64,000 bases of DNA from Phlebiopsis flavidoalba (lineage: Eukaryota > Basidiomycota > Agaricomycetes > Polyporales > Phanerochaetaceae). A program made the translations under genes and the position numbers. Shown one piece after another: positions 52,600 through 64,000 of this stretch. The notes under the pieces were generated by a model. It was given only the letters and a program-made list of their open reading frames with translations. It made no database searches and had not been told where the DNA came from. The DNA lies in NCBI GenBank assembly GCA_035772785.1, contig JAOCPU010000020.1, positions 1 to 64,000 of the forward strand, given 5' to 3'. Each line of letters starts with the position of its first letter. Position 1 is the first letter of the stretch.

Positions 52600-55144
52600 G
52601 AAAACGCTCTCAGCGTGTGCCGTAGCCCACCAGTGATGTCGCGAATTATCCCGTGAAATATCTGATCTGTTGCAGTTTGCTCCCGCGCGTGCGGCCACGG
52701 GAATACTCTTTTTAATATTTAAAACCATACAGGTATTGACCAACCCTTGTAGACCAATATCACGCAGCTTAACCCGTTTTGATACTCAGGACATTCAGAA
52801 GAACAAAACGGACACAATGCTTCCGTCTCGCGAGGCGATGCCTTGCGTGTCCTCACAGACGTCCGAGATGCAATGGATGGACGGTGGGATAATGCACCAG
52901 AAACACTTTCCAAGAACCTAGCGAAATTTGAACGGTCCGTTGCCGCTCTTGTGCGCTAGACCTCGCATTCCTTACACGTCCCCAGGGTGCTACAGGCTAT
53001 ACATGACGATCTGAGGCGCGAGGCCGAGGGTAGCTGGCGTGACAGGCTACTCAGGAAGAGCTCAATCGAAATAGCACTCTTTGAGTATCATACACAAATT
53101 GACGATGCCGCGCGTTCTTTCCAGGTATTATCTATTGCGATAGTCGCTTTGCATACTCATACCAACTATACATACAGATGGCGACTTTGATTCACTTGCA
53201 TCATGTCATAGGCGACGGCGATTCAAAACACAAGGATAAGAGACCAGGACCGCTTTCAACGAAATCTATGCGAGATTCTAATTCCATATCAAGCCCCTGC
53301 TCCTTCTTACAGTTCGCACCCAGTCCGACGGTCCGACAAGCACGTCCTCTGTTTCTATTATGGGCGAATCTCCGGCAACAACATCAACTTTCTCATTTGC
53401 CGACCCGCTACAGAGCGTGACGGAATCCTCGATACGGAGCTCTACGGACTCGTTTGAGATACTTGAGAGCCCAGATGTCCCCATGAAGATATTTTACGCC
53501 GCGATCGGGAGACTCGAGAAACGTTTGATGAAGCCGAGTTACTTGCGGAAATGGCACAACTTGATCATCTCATGGGGTAACGAATTTCTCTATGTCGATT
53601 GAATGGCACCAAAATAACGAATGTACATAGTTCACCCAATACCATGTTTTCAGATATTTCACACGACGGTGCAAGGCAATCTCGCATCTCGTCTGGATGG
53701 TGTGGCGGGCGCACGCGAAGTTGAAGTCAATGGAAGAAAGGCCCTTATGTTGAACTACGATCAGCATCAAGGGGAGAAGAGGACGACTGCCGTGAAAGTG
53801 CGTACGTGTTGATTGACTGGAGAGCATATCATCACGGATAACATCTAGCGTTGGTTGAATGATGTACGGACGCTTCAAGTTATTCAGTGAGCTATTTCGT
53901 TCCACACCCCCATACAATCGACTGATCATGGTCCATAGTCATCCAAACCTTCCACAGATGATCCGGCTACTCCGGAACAGATGCCCCCTACGCCTTTCAT
54001 CCTATTGGCTGACGGTATGTATTCTAATTTGTCTCAGTGGACTGTGCAGCGGTACTCAGTCACAATTATCTTCATCTTAGTACAAACTCTTCTACCGCAA
54101 GCGCGATTACTGCTAGCGCTCGATGAAGCGAGTGTGTTTTCGTGATTGCCTCAACATTACTGTGATAACACGTTTGTGCGTTCTGCTTTAATCCTCTCCG
54201 CTCAGTTTGCTTCTAATGCATCTTTACAGTGTGTAAAGACACATTTGTAAGTAAGATTAGGGTGTAGATAACATACGCTGATTTGTTCGTGCATATCAGG
54301 GATGCAAGCACATATCTCGCCCCGGCCAGCTGTCTAGTATCCGATAATCCAGACACAGGATTAACGTCGAGCATGTCCTCATATCGTATTTTTTCGTCTC
54401 TGCGAACCGGAAAGCAGAGACACCGTTGTGATTGGCCTACCTCCTCCTGAGGCGAATATAGATAATGACTCGAAAGCTGGAGAAAACTTTGGGCTTGCCT
54501 GGAGTGTGCGTGAGGTAGATGGATTGAGAGGTCGGGTTTTTGGTACAGTCCGATAAACCCAAACTGAGCCGGACAATCATCAGGTGTTCTGCCAAATCGT
54601 GGGCATCGGCATTATACTAACTGGTTGATCGTTACGACTAACTGTTCGTGGTACTCTCATTCCGCTTTCGTGCTGACTACCCCTTCTAACTTTAGAGTGT
54701 GTAGTGTCTTTCGAACGCCAGATGAAACGCAACCACCTGACCCTTCTTGCCAAGGCCCTATTTGCGTCGACAAGATGCTCCAGGAGGTCGCGGGAAAATA
54801 CCTTGTGGATCGAAGTCATTCGCACAGACATCTCTCTCCCTTCCGGTTGTACGGCTCTGAGGATGATGGACGAGACAGAGCTCTTTGCGGAAGTGGAAAA
54901 TGGGCCCTACGAAAAAAAGATGCTCTACCCCGCCACGCTGATCAGACTGAGACTTCACGCCATCCGTCAGTCAAGGCCAAGTGCACATACGTGTATCAAG
55001 ACAACTTTGTGCCGGCCTTTCTCTTTGACGTTGGAGACGTAGGGCTACATACCTCCTTCTTCTGCGGATAGCCCAGATTCTGAGGATAGGGGTTGCCTGC
55101 GTGACAGTGGGCTTTCATCACCGTTTATAAATCCGACTACATAA
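52600..55144 (+). CDS. HeLo/MLKL-N-like helical-domain protein
   Basis: A member of a large basidiomycete family whose N-terminus resembles the four-helix bundle of MLKL and HeLo proteins. Blocks in order: FAPARAATGILFLIFKTIQ (about 52675), EEQN-HNASVSRGDALRVLT, DAMDGRWDNAPETLSKNLAK, VLQAIHDDLRREAEGSWRDR, LLRKSSIEIALFEYHTQIDD, AARSFQ then ATLIHLHH (about 53180), TFDEAELLAEMAQLDHLM, VNGRKALMLNYDQHQGEKRT (about 53735), HPNLPQMI (about 53945), VVIGLPPPEANIDNDSKAGE, NFGLAWSVREVDGLRGRVF (about 54500), HLTLLAKAL (about 54735) and FDVGDVGYIPPSADSPDS (about 55025), with the stop near 55142. No kinase catalytic motifs are visible. Such bundles act at membranes or in multiprotein signalling; the role here is unknown. 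The start is not fixed. It is divergent from the ERCC6L2-like gene, with about 200 bases between. Confidence 0.7.
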
Positions 55145-56212
55145 TCTTTTTGAGAACGAAGACGACGATGACTAACCTAGATACGGAGGAAGACGCTGCC
55201 GGGGAGCACAACATCGTTTGACTCCGGGCGCCTTGTAAGAACTCAGCTGAGAGGGCTTCGAAGTTGGTGGCGGCGCATTCGGGGTCTGTTTTATCATCTT
55301 CTATTGCAGGAAAATTCAAACCTAGAACTCACTGCGCGATTCTTGCGAGTTTGCCATATCGTGACTTCGCGCCGCAACAACGATAGTACTCCGTGCCAGA
55401 TCACGCACGAATACGATTGACAAATATTAAAGTTACGCCTGGGACGTATTTGCTGCGGCTCTCGCGCCCAAGCTCGCTTCAAGCATGGAGTACAACCGGA
55501 AGAAATCCGCCTTGGTTCGGTCGCTGTGCCAGAATCCCTCAAGAAATGAGCTAATATCTCCTCGTTTAGTCCACGCGGGCTCGCACACACGCAACGTTTC
55601 AAATCACAGACATCCGGTTCTGCGTCTCCTTCATTCCACATAGCGAGGCCGCCGATGCATCAGCATCAAGCAACATTCGGCTTTCATAAGCGACATCCTC
55701 AAACGCAAATCCTGGGCACCATGGTCCCCCCCGCTCGACCCTTCCCGGAGGCCTCCACCGTCAGCCGACATCCCTGTTCCAGCGCTCATCTTAGAAGGGT
55801 GTAAGAAGGCACGTCTCAGCGACTCGTCCCGTGTTATCAGCTAAACGCCTGCCTCATGAAGAAGCCGAGGCAGTGAAAAGGAGCAACCGCAGGCAGCCGG
55901 CGGCTGTAATGTTCTGGCAAATACGACTGTGTTTAACGTGTTCAAGGAACTTACGTACAAGCTTGCACATTGGAGGGGATTTTTTTGTCTTAAACTTATC
56001 CTATATGAGAGTGGCCAAGCAATGATCATCGATTCGCGATTCGGGTCGAGTTGCTCTTGGACTCCCAGATTTCGGCTTTACCAATGACGGAAGATTTCGG
56101 TCAACATACATCTTTGCTTATTCACTGAAATTACAGATTTGTAGGACAAAAATGTCACGAACTCAAAAGTTTAAAATACTATGGAATTTGACAAAGGCAA
56201 GCAAAATATCTT
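55145..56212. other. Region without an assignable gene
   Basis: Frames on both strands (a 115-codon minus frame at 55294, short plus frames from 55484) lack recognisable domains. Part of it may be extra 3' exons of the preceding gene. Confidence 0.35.
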
Positions 56213-56296
56213 GCATTAAGCGGGGAATCGCACCCCCGCGGGTCCGATGGCAAAAACGACCCAGGTTACCAAACTGAGAGCAAGACCCATTAATGC
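56213..56296 (-). tRNA. Degenerate tRNA-like cloverleaf
   Basis: On the minus strand three tRNA-style helices are perfect: acceptor GCATTAA/TTAATGC (7 pairs), an anticodon-arm helix GGGTC/GACCC and a T-arm GCGGGG/CCCCGC. Box B reads GGTGCGATTCC, one base off consensus, and a box A-like CTCAGTTTGGTA is present. The anticodon loop is 13 bases with a T5 run and the D-arm carries extra bases, so no anticodon can be named safely. It could be a tRNA pseudogene, a tRNA with errors, or a SINE head. Confidence 0.5.
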
Positions 56297-57206
56297 TTGT
56301 AAGAGGGTATAGCATACCAATGTAAGTCAATGACTTTCAACCCGAAATTTCACTACTATTCCTTCCGCCGCCTATGGCTTCCTCCGCCCGCCCTCCGAGA
56401 TGGCTAGTTCCTCAATGTCGTCCTCCGAAAATGTAGAGTAGAAAGATGTTACCTTTATTAAGCATAAGCATCCAGACGCGCCATACATGGGCACCCTCTA
56501 ACTTGACAAAAAAGCCTTTCCCACCCCTTCATGACCATACCTCCGTTCACTCCTGATTATTCGACGTCCTATTGTTAAGCTTGTCACCTGTGGCAGATAC
56601 TCCGCGCCGCCGATTCGTGAGCATGTGGACGTCGTGGCAGAAGACCTCACTGCCGTTTGAAACACGCCAAAGCACAAAGAGTCTGCTGTCGGGCTAGTCA
56701 AGGCTGGCATGGTAGCCCCGCGCGGATACACGGTCTTACCCGTGCGCGCAAGTGATCCCGACTTGTGCATACGTATAGACACTGTCACGGATGAGGATGG
56801 AATCACTCAAGCATACGTAAGATGGAAAGGCCATACTCGATGTTTTGAACATTTAGCAGTTTCCAACGGATGTGTAATGAAGTTCCGTCGTGCACGCCCC
56901 AAATGAATGAGATACTGAGGCCGTAACCTGAGTCCGCCGTATGTGGAGAGTCGTACGATAGAGCCTTATTCAGCGAGACACTTTGCCTCCAGATGAGACT
57001 TTCTGTCAGACACCTGTCAGTGCGTCCTACCGATGCAGCAGCAAAACTGCCACCTAGGTTCAGCACACCAAGACATACCGAGAAGCATTCTCGCCCGTAC
57101 CGCTTCCTCCAACGATGACCATCAACGTTGCCGATTACATTCGCCGTATGGTAGGCCCCGGGGAAGTAGGCTTACCTTTCCCATTGGTTGCGACCGGCTC
57201 CCACTA
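56297..57206. other. Region without an assignable gene
   Basis: A 65-codon plus-strand frame at 56709 (MVAPRGYTVLPVRASDPDLC) and an overlapping 102-codon minus frame are the only candidates, and neither is recognised. Confidence 0.3.
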
Positions 57207-57297
57207 TCATCGCATTTCCACATTAGCGTGTTGTAAGGGAGGGGGCCCCGACTCTCCAGCGTGCCACAAGGTCCGGTTCAAATGCCATCGTTCCCTG

Positions 57298-57767
57298 TTA
57301 CCTCCTCCTTCCGAACACCCATGATTCGTAGCCACTTGTGTAGAACATACAGGCGTGGGGCTCGGCCGCGTGGTGGAGGTAAAGCGGCGGCTGGCGATTG
57401 AACGTTGGACGTTCCAGCGGCGAGTTTGCATGTGTGTCCGGTACATGGACGTAAACGTCGTTGTAATAGTAGGGACCATTCACCACGTGCTGGGCTTGGA
57501 CGGCGCGTAAGCTGCTCGACGACGCGATGCGGAGGTTAGATGGATTGCGGGGCCTGTGGGAGACTTTGCCGCGGACGCGACGCTTGTAAGACTGCTTGTG
57601 CTGGCGTACGCCTTGAATGTGGTTGTGGAACCGACACCGTGTGAGTATGGGCTGCCCATACGTGCGGGAGGTGTTATCAGCCCGGAGGATTCTTCGGGGA
57701 CATCCGCGAGAGGACTGGGCCGCGGAGAGCCGAGCACAGGGGAAGATGAGGCGGACGAAGGCGGCAT
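57298..57767 (-). CDS. Ser/Pro-rich hypothetical protein
   Basis: The start at 57767 gives MPPSSASSSPVLGSPRPSPL, then ADVPEESSGLITPPARMGSP, ASTSSLTSVASAAKSPTG and YAPSKPSTW. One base of shift near 57480 leads to NGPYYYNDVYVHVPDTHANS, LERPTFNRQPPLYLHHAAEP and FYTSGYESWVFG, ending at about 57298. The first half is a disordered Ser/Pro region and the second is Tyr/His/Pro-rich. Composition and the absence of stops in an otherwise error-rich sequence argue for a real gene. No domain is recognised. The frame in the other orientation (57207-57479) may contain more 3' coding sequence. Confidence 0.45.
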
Positions 57768-57777
57768 TTGGGTATGA

Positions 57778-58915
57778 TGTTACGTGGAGATGGAATGGAA
57801 ATGACGGCAGTGACGGAAATGAAGCGACGGGGGTGTTATGCGAGTGGTCCTAGAGCTTGGCAGCTGCAAACGATAGCGACGAGGTGTATGTGGAAATGTA
57901 GATGATTGAGGATGCTGAATGAGACCTGCGGCGTGCGCGACTATGTAGTATGGATACAGATCCGATATCTACAAACACGCTCGTACTGAGAACGTTGATC
58001 TCGTATCGAGAATGGACGTCGACGCACCAGAATACTGTCCGGTAAACCGAGATGAGAGTATAAATCCAAAAGTCCGAACACGTTCTTCTTCAGCTTTCTT
58101 AGCTGGGACAGGGATCAAGGCACAGTGACCGGTGCCTGCTTGCGCATAGGACACCGAGATCAGTAATATGCAGCGGGCTACCTCACAAGTGACTCACACA
58201 AGCGCAGTAATCCTCGCGTCGATACACACGAAGTGACTACTATATTACAGCAAAGGTATCTGGGCTCTGGGGGAATACACGGTCGCCACGGATAGCAGGA
58301 GCAAGTCAAGCTCCGCGGAGGTCGACCTCTTGGGTAATTTCATAAGCGCCTGCACGGTCATTGGCAGATCACGTCCAGCACGTAATCCCACCTGTCTCAC
58401 CCAGACAGAACTCGACACACACTGGTGCACATCGCGCTGTCTCGGCGCAGGTCTTGAGACCGACTCGGACGAGAGCCGTATGGACAAGGCGAACCGACAA
58501 CCACACGACCACCACCATAGCATGGAATTTTGGAGTGAACCTTATGCAACCCGGATAGCTGTCTTGCCAACGGCATGATGAGGCGATGTACTCGGGTCGA
58601 GTTGTTGGCATGGTATGCATCACACAAAATTTGACCAAAAACCTCTCTGCATTTATGCTCTCCTGGCTAATAACGCATGCGTTACCAAGTACTGAAGAAA
58701 AAAGGCGGGTCATGGGACAACAGCATTGCTAACAAGGAAAGGAAAGTGCGGTTTGGTTCCAGATCTAGGCGAAAAAGCTATCAAACACAACCGGCGCAAA
58801 AAAAGCTTCTTTAAGATGTAAAGCAAGAACTCGAGGCAGCGGTGGGGGCTAGTTATACACTTGTCAGGGACGGCTCGTAACAATTAAAGGGTGTGAAGGC
58901 AAGAGGGGAGAGAAC
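57778..58915. other. Intergenic, no gene seen
   Basis: Short overlapping frames only. A run of competing frames at 58,245-58,710 on both strands has no recognisable family. The last 150 bases are the 3' flank of the secreted-protein gene. Confidence 0.4.
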
Positions 58916-60240
58916 TTAGTTCTTGCCACCCTTGAAGCCGCCAAACTTGCCAGCACCTGCCTTGGTCGCTGCGGCGGACGACGCGTGGCCGCGGCGGCGT
59001 TGCCAGATGTCGCGCTGGCACCGCCGAACGCGCTGGCAGCGTTGGCCTTGCCGTCGGCTGTCACGGTGAACTATAGAAAAATGATGAGTACGGTGCGAAG
59101 AGACATATACCGGATGGACTCACGTAGACCATGTCGTCCATGGAACCGTGCTGGGCGATGGGGACGACGGCCGGCTGGTGGTTTGCTGCAGTGTTGATCG
59201 AGGCGAGGCGGTAGGTACCCGCGGGGAGACCCGCAGTGACGTCGGCAGAGAGGACGCCGCCAACAGCGGCGTCGTTGAGACCCTTGAAGAAGGCAAAGAC
59301 GTTGGGGTCTGTGACCTTCGTCGCCGTGAGCGAGTCAATCGCCTCGATGACAACGTGCGAGTGGCCCTGGATCTGGCCCTTCGAGTTGAGTTGCTGTGGT
59401 GCGGAGAAGTAGTTCTCCTGAGCGTAACGAAGTGGCCGGTCTCGAGGTTGTTGATAGCCATCTTAATGGTGAACGCAGTGTTCGCCTTAACGACGGCGCC
59501 GTTGGTCGGGAACTGGAACTTGGACGAGGGCATAGCGGTCGTGGCGGGAATGGCACCATGGGGGCGGGGTTGCAAGAGCCGGTCTTGATCTGCTTGCCGT
59601 TAGTGATGGGGAGGTTGGGGACGGTCAAGCAGAAGTTGATGAAGTTGTTGCTCGAGGTGAGCGAAGCAACCTGACCGGCAGCGGGGACATCCTGTCCATC
59701 GTTCTCGAAGCCTGTAGCCAGGACTTTTGGGGTCAATGGTCAGGGACTTCTGGGCGTCGCCGCCAGCAGCAGCAGCAGCGGTTGACGACGCGGCCTATTT
59801 GAAGCAATGAGTTGGATCGACGACGGCTCGTATGACGGGAAGCTTACCGCTGTTGAGCCCGCAGCCCGTGCCCTTGCCAGTGCCCTTGCCGTTGTTACCA
59901 GCAGCAGCACCGTTGCCTGCGTTGTTGCCACCCTTGTTGCCGTGGAAGCAGCAACAGTGGCAGTAGCAGCCGCGGCGGCCGCGGCAGTCACAGTGACCGT
60001 TGTGACACCACCGGTCTACAAGGGCGTCAGGAAAGATCAAGACATGTCAAAATAAGCAATACTCACGCCACACGTCTCAGTGTTCGTGGTCGCTTTCGAG
60101 CCCTTCTTGAGGGTGTTAGCAGATGCAACCTGGCCGTTCTGGAAATTCCGGAGGTGGAAGTCGTTCGTGGCGGGGCGGGCGAGAACCGAAGAAACGACCG
60201 AGAGGTAGAGGAAAGCAACGAGGTACACCTTGGAGAACAT
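58916..60240 (-). CDS. Secreted Ala/Gly-rich protein of basidiomycete family
   Basis: A secreted protein family common in Agaricomycetes, function unknown, sometimes misnamed ribosomal protein S17. The start at 60240 gives a signal peptide (MFSKVYLVAFLYLSVVSSVL), then ARPATNDFHLRNFQNGQVAS and TLKKGSKATTNTETCG. A low-complexity linker of Ala, Thr and Gly follows (59830-60010). The conserved domain is clear: QKSLTIDPKVLATGFENDGQ, DVPAAGQVASLTSSNNFINF, LPITNGKQIKTGSCNPAPMG, MPSSKFQFPTNGAVVKANTA, FTIKMAINNLETGHFVNAQE, LNSKGQIQGHSHVVIEAIDS, DPNVFAFFKGLNDAAVGGVL, GLPAGTYRLASINTAANHQP and PIAQHGSMDDMVYFTV. The tail is Ala/Gly-rich and ends GKFGGFKGGKN. Two short introns and a few indels. Confidence 0.85.
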
Positions 60241-60497
60241 CTCGACTTGCGAAGACTTGCTTAAAAATGGGAAAAGAAGAACGAAAACGGTTGCGACCGG
60301 TGTGAGGATGAAGCAATGAACGAGGTGCTTTGATAGCTTAAAGGGATGCCAAGATCCTTTGCAAGTAGCCGAGAAAGAATGAAAGCGACACCGGGTCGGG
60401 GGGCGCGAGCACTAGGCAACGGCCTGTGAGAGCAAGCAACGCAAGAGAGAGAGGAAGAGGGCAAGGTGAGAAGAGGAGATGCGGTCGGGGTCGGTTG

Positions 60498-60505
60498 CTT
60501 TTATA
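60498..60505 (-). promoter_or_regulatory. TATA box of the secreted-protein gene
   Basis: Minus-strand TATAAAAG about 258 bases upstream of the start codon, implying a leader of more than 200 bases, possibly with an intron. A match of this quality in a GC-rich promoter is suggestive only. Confidence 0.4.
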
Positions 60506-62756
60506 TCAGGAATATTCAATCAGTGCTATTGATGAGCGCTTACCGACAAGTCCGCCTGCCGCCCTGCCGACGGCCTCTCTTTCCTTGACGACGTCGACAA
60601 ACTCTGCGATTGCTTGCCTGCTCGAGTTTGATCAGGAACAACGACTTGTCCCCGGTCGTCAAGGCATCTTTGCATCCTACCACACGCTGGCTAGACGTAG
60701 CCATGGGGACTTGCGGCTCTATCGCCCGAGTGCGTCCACCACACAAAACTCTGCTTTTGTGGGGGGAGCAAGGTGCTGTCTGTATGTATAAAAGCCATTG
60801 TTAAACTTAATCCGAAGTCGTGCGTCGTTTGCGTACTCCAGTGTCACGCAGGCGCAAAATCCTACAAGCACGTCGAAAGCAATCGGCCCGAACATCTCAT
60901 CATTGACATGTCGCGGTACCACAAAGATACCGTCAGAACGCTGGTCGAAGATCCTCTGAAATCTGAGCTACACGCGTGATCCTGACTCTGGCGTTGCTTC
61001 CTAGAGCTAAGTATATCCCACGCATGTTCAATTGCTCCTCATTCGTTGGCTCATCCCTTGTTAACCGACCCCGTGCCTGCACTGTCAGCGAGCTCAATTC
61101 AGCAACCAAAGCCGGTCACCAGGCTTGCTGTTCCTTCCACCACCCATCATTCGGCCGGCCATGCTCACCGCACTGCGTCGAACCATGGCCAGGGCCAATA
61201 AGATGGCACAGTCGACGCTCCGATAGATTGTGGTGATGTTTCCCGCCAGGTCCGCTTGATCCTGGCCATGAAACGACAGGCCGTCATCTGGCAACAATCT
61301 CGACCGCGTGATGCGCCTCGTCATTAGTGGGTGGGCTATGACATTTCTGATTGGCTCTGTCCCAATCAGCCCTCATGCCACCGCAGAACACGTCCAACAT
61401 CCCTCGACCCCCACGCTCGATCACATACACTGACCGTGACACCAACGCTTTGGCATCTGTTAGGCTTCATGGCTGCAGCGTCAGTATAGCTTGAGGGCTA
61501 TTCTGGCTAGTCGAGATGTCGCAGCAGAGGCAGTAACATTAGTACGAAACACAGTCTTGAAGCGTAGCGCCGCTGATATATTTAGACGCGACCGACCGTT
61601 CCTGAACATTGCTTTTTGCCAACACGGACTTACCGCTGCAAAACAAGGTACAACATTGTGGAGTGAGAACGAAGAGAGAAGCAACACTGCGAGAAGCACA
61701 CTTTATTAACCTTCAGCACACAACGATCATGAACGTGAGTGTTTCTGGTTTAATATTAGCAAAACGCCCGTTTACTCGATCTTCGCAAGGTTTCACCACT
61801 GGGGGGCGCCGCCCTCCAGGTAGGTCACACATCCTCGGCTCGGGAAGAAGCCATGACTTACGTTCCGCAGCTTCACTCCTGGATATGCATGCCGTGTTCT
61901 TGTTCACACGATATGTGTGCCTCACGCTGGAATGAGACAATGCCTCGTGTGCGGAGGCCAGCAGCATTTCGCAGTTTTTTATCACGTTGAGTGAATCCTA
62001 TGCTACAAACATTCGAAGATTCCCTGGCCCACCTGCTCGATGTAATTCATTAGTAAAATTTGGCATGACATTGTGATGCCACTGCCTGCCATCACTCCTC
62101 TGGTGTCTCCAATAACGTGAGCCCTTTAAGACTATTGCAACACATGCTTAGGTACTCAGGGCTCTCAGTGACAGCTGAATGACACAAATTTGAGCTCCTT
62201 TGAGGGAAAATAATCCCAGGCACGTTGCTCAGGATGAAGCGACACGTCTCTACATACCGCGCTGGCAACGCATCTAGAGTACCTGCTATATTGGGTTGAT
62301 GCGGAACATGCCGCGCCACCACGGCGGCTTCTGAGTCTTTGCCCAACACATCCGAAAACACTCAGTTTGGTACGTCACTACCCTATCGCTGATGCGTCTG
62401 ATGATGTGTTCAGCACACAAAAGAGAATATTCGTACAGCTAAGCCGTGCTGGCTAGCTCTCGTCTTGGTTTTCTTTTTCTATCAAAATTGTCAATTCTTA
62501 TAAGCAGACGGTCTGAGTCTTTAGTCACTCACTTCAACTTAGTTTCCTATTCTTCCTCCTTTTCTAAAACCACGCAACACCATCTTTAGTCGCTCACTGG
62601 CTTGAATTACCTTCTATCTCTGAATAATTAGGGCCGCGTTGCATGTCAGGGGTACCGGGAACGCATCAGACTGACTCGGAAATGTACTAGAGCTCATTAC
62701 ACGCTGAACCCTCCGATGCTTTACGAGAATTTGAGAATAGATACATGTTAGGCTGT
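60506..62756. other. Region without an assignable gene
   Basis: Open frames of up to 121 codons overlap on both strands. No chain of exons, repeats or transposon ends is evident. Confidence 0.35.
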
Positions 62757-63212
62757 TTAAGGTAGCTGAGAGAGGCCTAAACTCGAGGTGTACAAGTCAG
62801 GCTGCATTGTCCCGAGCGTCGTCCTGCACACCGCCGTTATATATTCATTATGCAATGGCTGACCAATGTTCCCCAGGAAGGTTGCACGTGGATTGGGAAA
62901 GGATATGCGGGACAGGTCAAGCGCATCTCCACCGAGAAGATTTCGGGTGTCGACGGACCGTAAATTGATCATAAAAGCGATTAAGAAGCAGTAGTGGCTG
63001 TTATAATAATCAGACCAGACGCATGAGGCGTTTATAATTATGCGCGAAATGTCAGTGTTCTCACCATATTGCTCACAAGAAAGCCTACATAGGTATTTCC
63101 CTAAAGAATGCATATTCAAGTTCTGTATCGAAGGCTTTCCGTGTAGACACAACTCACTATACCGGCTTTGTTTGGTAGAAGCATCTGTAAGCAGATTGAT
63201 GGCAAGGAACAC
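62757..63212 (-). CDS. Possible 151-residue hypothetical protein
   Basis: An unbroken frame of 151 codons starts MFLAINLLTDASTKQSRYSE and contains LRSVDTRNLLGGDALDLSRI. It is notable because frames this long rarely stay open by chance at this modest GC content, and because indels break nearly every known gene here. No domain, signal peptide or clear membrane helix is evident, and no neighbour suggests a function. Confidence 0.25.
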   Translation of the reverse strand: MFLAINLLTDASTKQSRYSELCLHGKPSIQNLNMHSLGKYLCRLSCEQYGENTDISRIIINASCVWSDYYNSHYCFLIAFMINLRSVDTRNLLGGDALDLSRISFPNPRATFLGNIGQPLHNEYITAVCRTTLGTMQPDLYTSSLGLSQLP

Positions 63213-64000
63213 ACTAAAGATCGAATTTTCAGTCTGTCAACCCTCAGAAATTAAAGTGAAAAGACAATAGCCTACGCGAAATAGCATGTGCCTGGACGTC
63301 AGAAGTTAATTCGAGGTCGCTGTAAGCCATGGTATAGAGAAAGCGCACCATCCCTGAGAAGACAATGGGTGATGGATACTGAAGACATCTTCAGGTCGTC
63401 GCGCCCTCGCGCCACTGTCCGAACGTTTGCACCCATGTCACTATTAGAACGAGCAGTATCTGCTGCTACCAAGCAAGCTCTAGTGAAGTAGCGTACTATT
63501 GAACAGCCAATCAGTCAGCGCGGTCGGTAGTTTCAACCCGAGAGAGCGTACAATCTAATATATCTCGCGTCTCAGCAAATAATCGACGTAAACCAGCACA
63601 AAATACGTACTGGGGGGCTTTTCTAGATGCACAGGGTAACGTAATGTTGGAGCCACACAAACCCGATTTAGAAACGGGGCGGATCGGTAGAGTAGAGTAG
63701 GTGACGGTAGTCCTTATAGTAGCGTTAATCTGATGGCAAAGCTGTCAACCTCTGTTTGCCGATCCCTGCTACAGACAGGCTCTCACTCACTAAATTTGTA
63801 CAAAACGGTAACGGATCCCAATAATAAAACGGCACACAAAATAGTATCGATTTCTTTCCGGATATGGCGTAGACTCTAAGTGCAGATAATACTGGACAAC
63901 GTGAGATGAGGGGATTGTGAAAGGTCAGAGACGTCGCGGCCGAGCACTCACCTGCGGTTTGCAGATATCCAATGAAATCTAAGCAGCGATAAAGTATAGC
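63213..64000. other. Region without an assignable gene
   Basis: One 67-codon plus-strand frame at 63288 and otherwise no coding signal. The window ends here. Confidence 0.35.

Noticed and set aside
53300..54600. Protein kinase domain in the HeLo/MLKL-N-like gene
   Set aside because: Related fungal proteins are sometimes labelled kinases, but no VAIK, HRD or DFG motif is visible here.
60976..61330. Gene in overlapping frames on both strands
   Set aside because: Frames are equally open in both directions, with no domain, splice or composition support.

Overview
The window is nuclear DNA of a filamentous basidiomycete (Agaricomycetes). The genes are split by short GT-AG introns and the proteins are typical of mushroom-class fungi. 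One gene (about 52.6-55.1 kb) belongs to a HeLo/MLKL-N-like family that I associate with Ceratobasidiaceae (Rhizoctonia/Ceratobasidium). That placement is an inference.

Almost every recognisable gene, including single-copy essential ones, is broken by isolated one-base insertions or deletions inside otherwise well conserved exons. The simplest reading is an uncorrected long-read assembly, not decayed genes. CDS entries therefore give the whole gene span (introns included) and are not single open frames.

Layout. 1-7.5 kb is gene-free: AT-rich DNA, a degenerate ~63-bp tandem repeat, a 107-bp tandem duplication, a ~2-kb Tc1/mariner-type element with TA target duplication, and a 1,172-bp long-hairpin element with CACTG ends and a TCG duplication that stops 45 bp before the next start codon. 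7.5-13.5 kb: RNA polymerase III subunit 2, then the ERAD-type E2 Ubc7. 13.8-19.8 kb, minus strand: D-arabinono-1,4-lactone oxidase, then a large HSPA12-type Hsp70 with an N-terminal MGCC lipidation-type motif. 19.8-23 kb is unassigned. 23.1-25.8 kb: ribosome-export factor Noc2. 26.3 kb: an intron-bearing tRNA-Ser(CGA). 26.4-36 kb: cytosolic leucyl-tRNA synthetase flanked by two SurE-like secreted phosphatase paralogues. 38-42 kb: HMG-box protein Nhp6 and a Kes1-type oxysterol-binding protein. 42.5-43.7 kb: a hAT-type MITE and a second tRNA-Ser(CGA). 45.9-47 kb: a multi-pass membrane protein. 47.6-52.4 kb: an ERCC6L2-like SNF2 helicase, divergent from the HeLo/MLKL-N-like gene. 56.2 kb: a degenerate tRNA-like cloverleaf. 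57.3-60.2 kb: a Ser/Pro-rich unknown protein and an abundant-type secreted protein.

The genes do not form a pathway cluster. Most are housekeeping (Pol III transcription, tRNA charging, ribosome assembly, ERAD, sterol transport, chromatin). The lineage-specific content (HSPA12-like, HeLo/MLKL-like, membrane and secreted proteins, SurE pair, transposons) lies between them. I saw no CRISPR, phage or bacterial-style operon.
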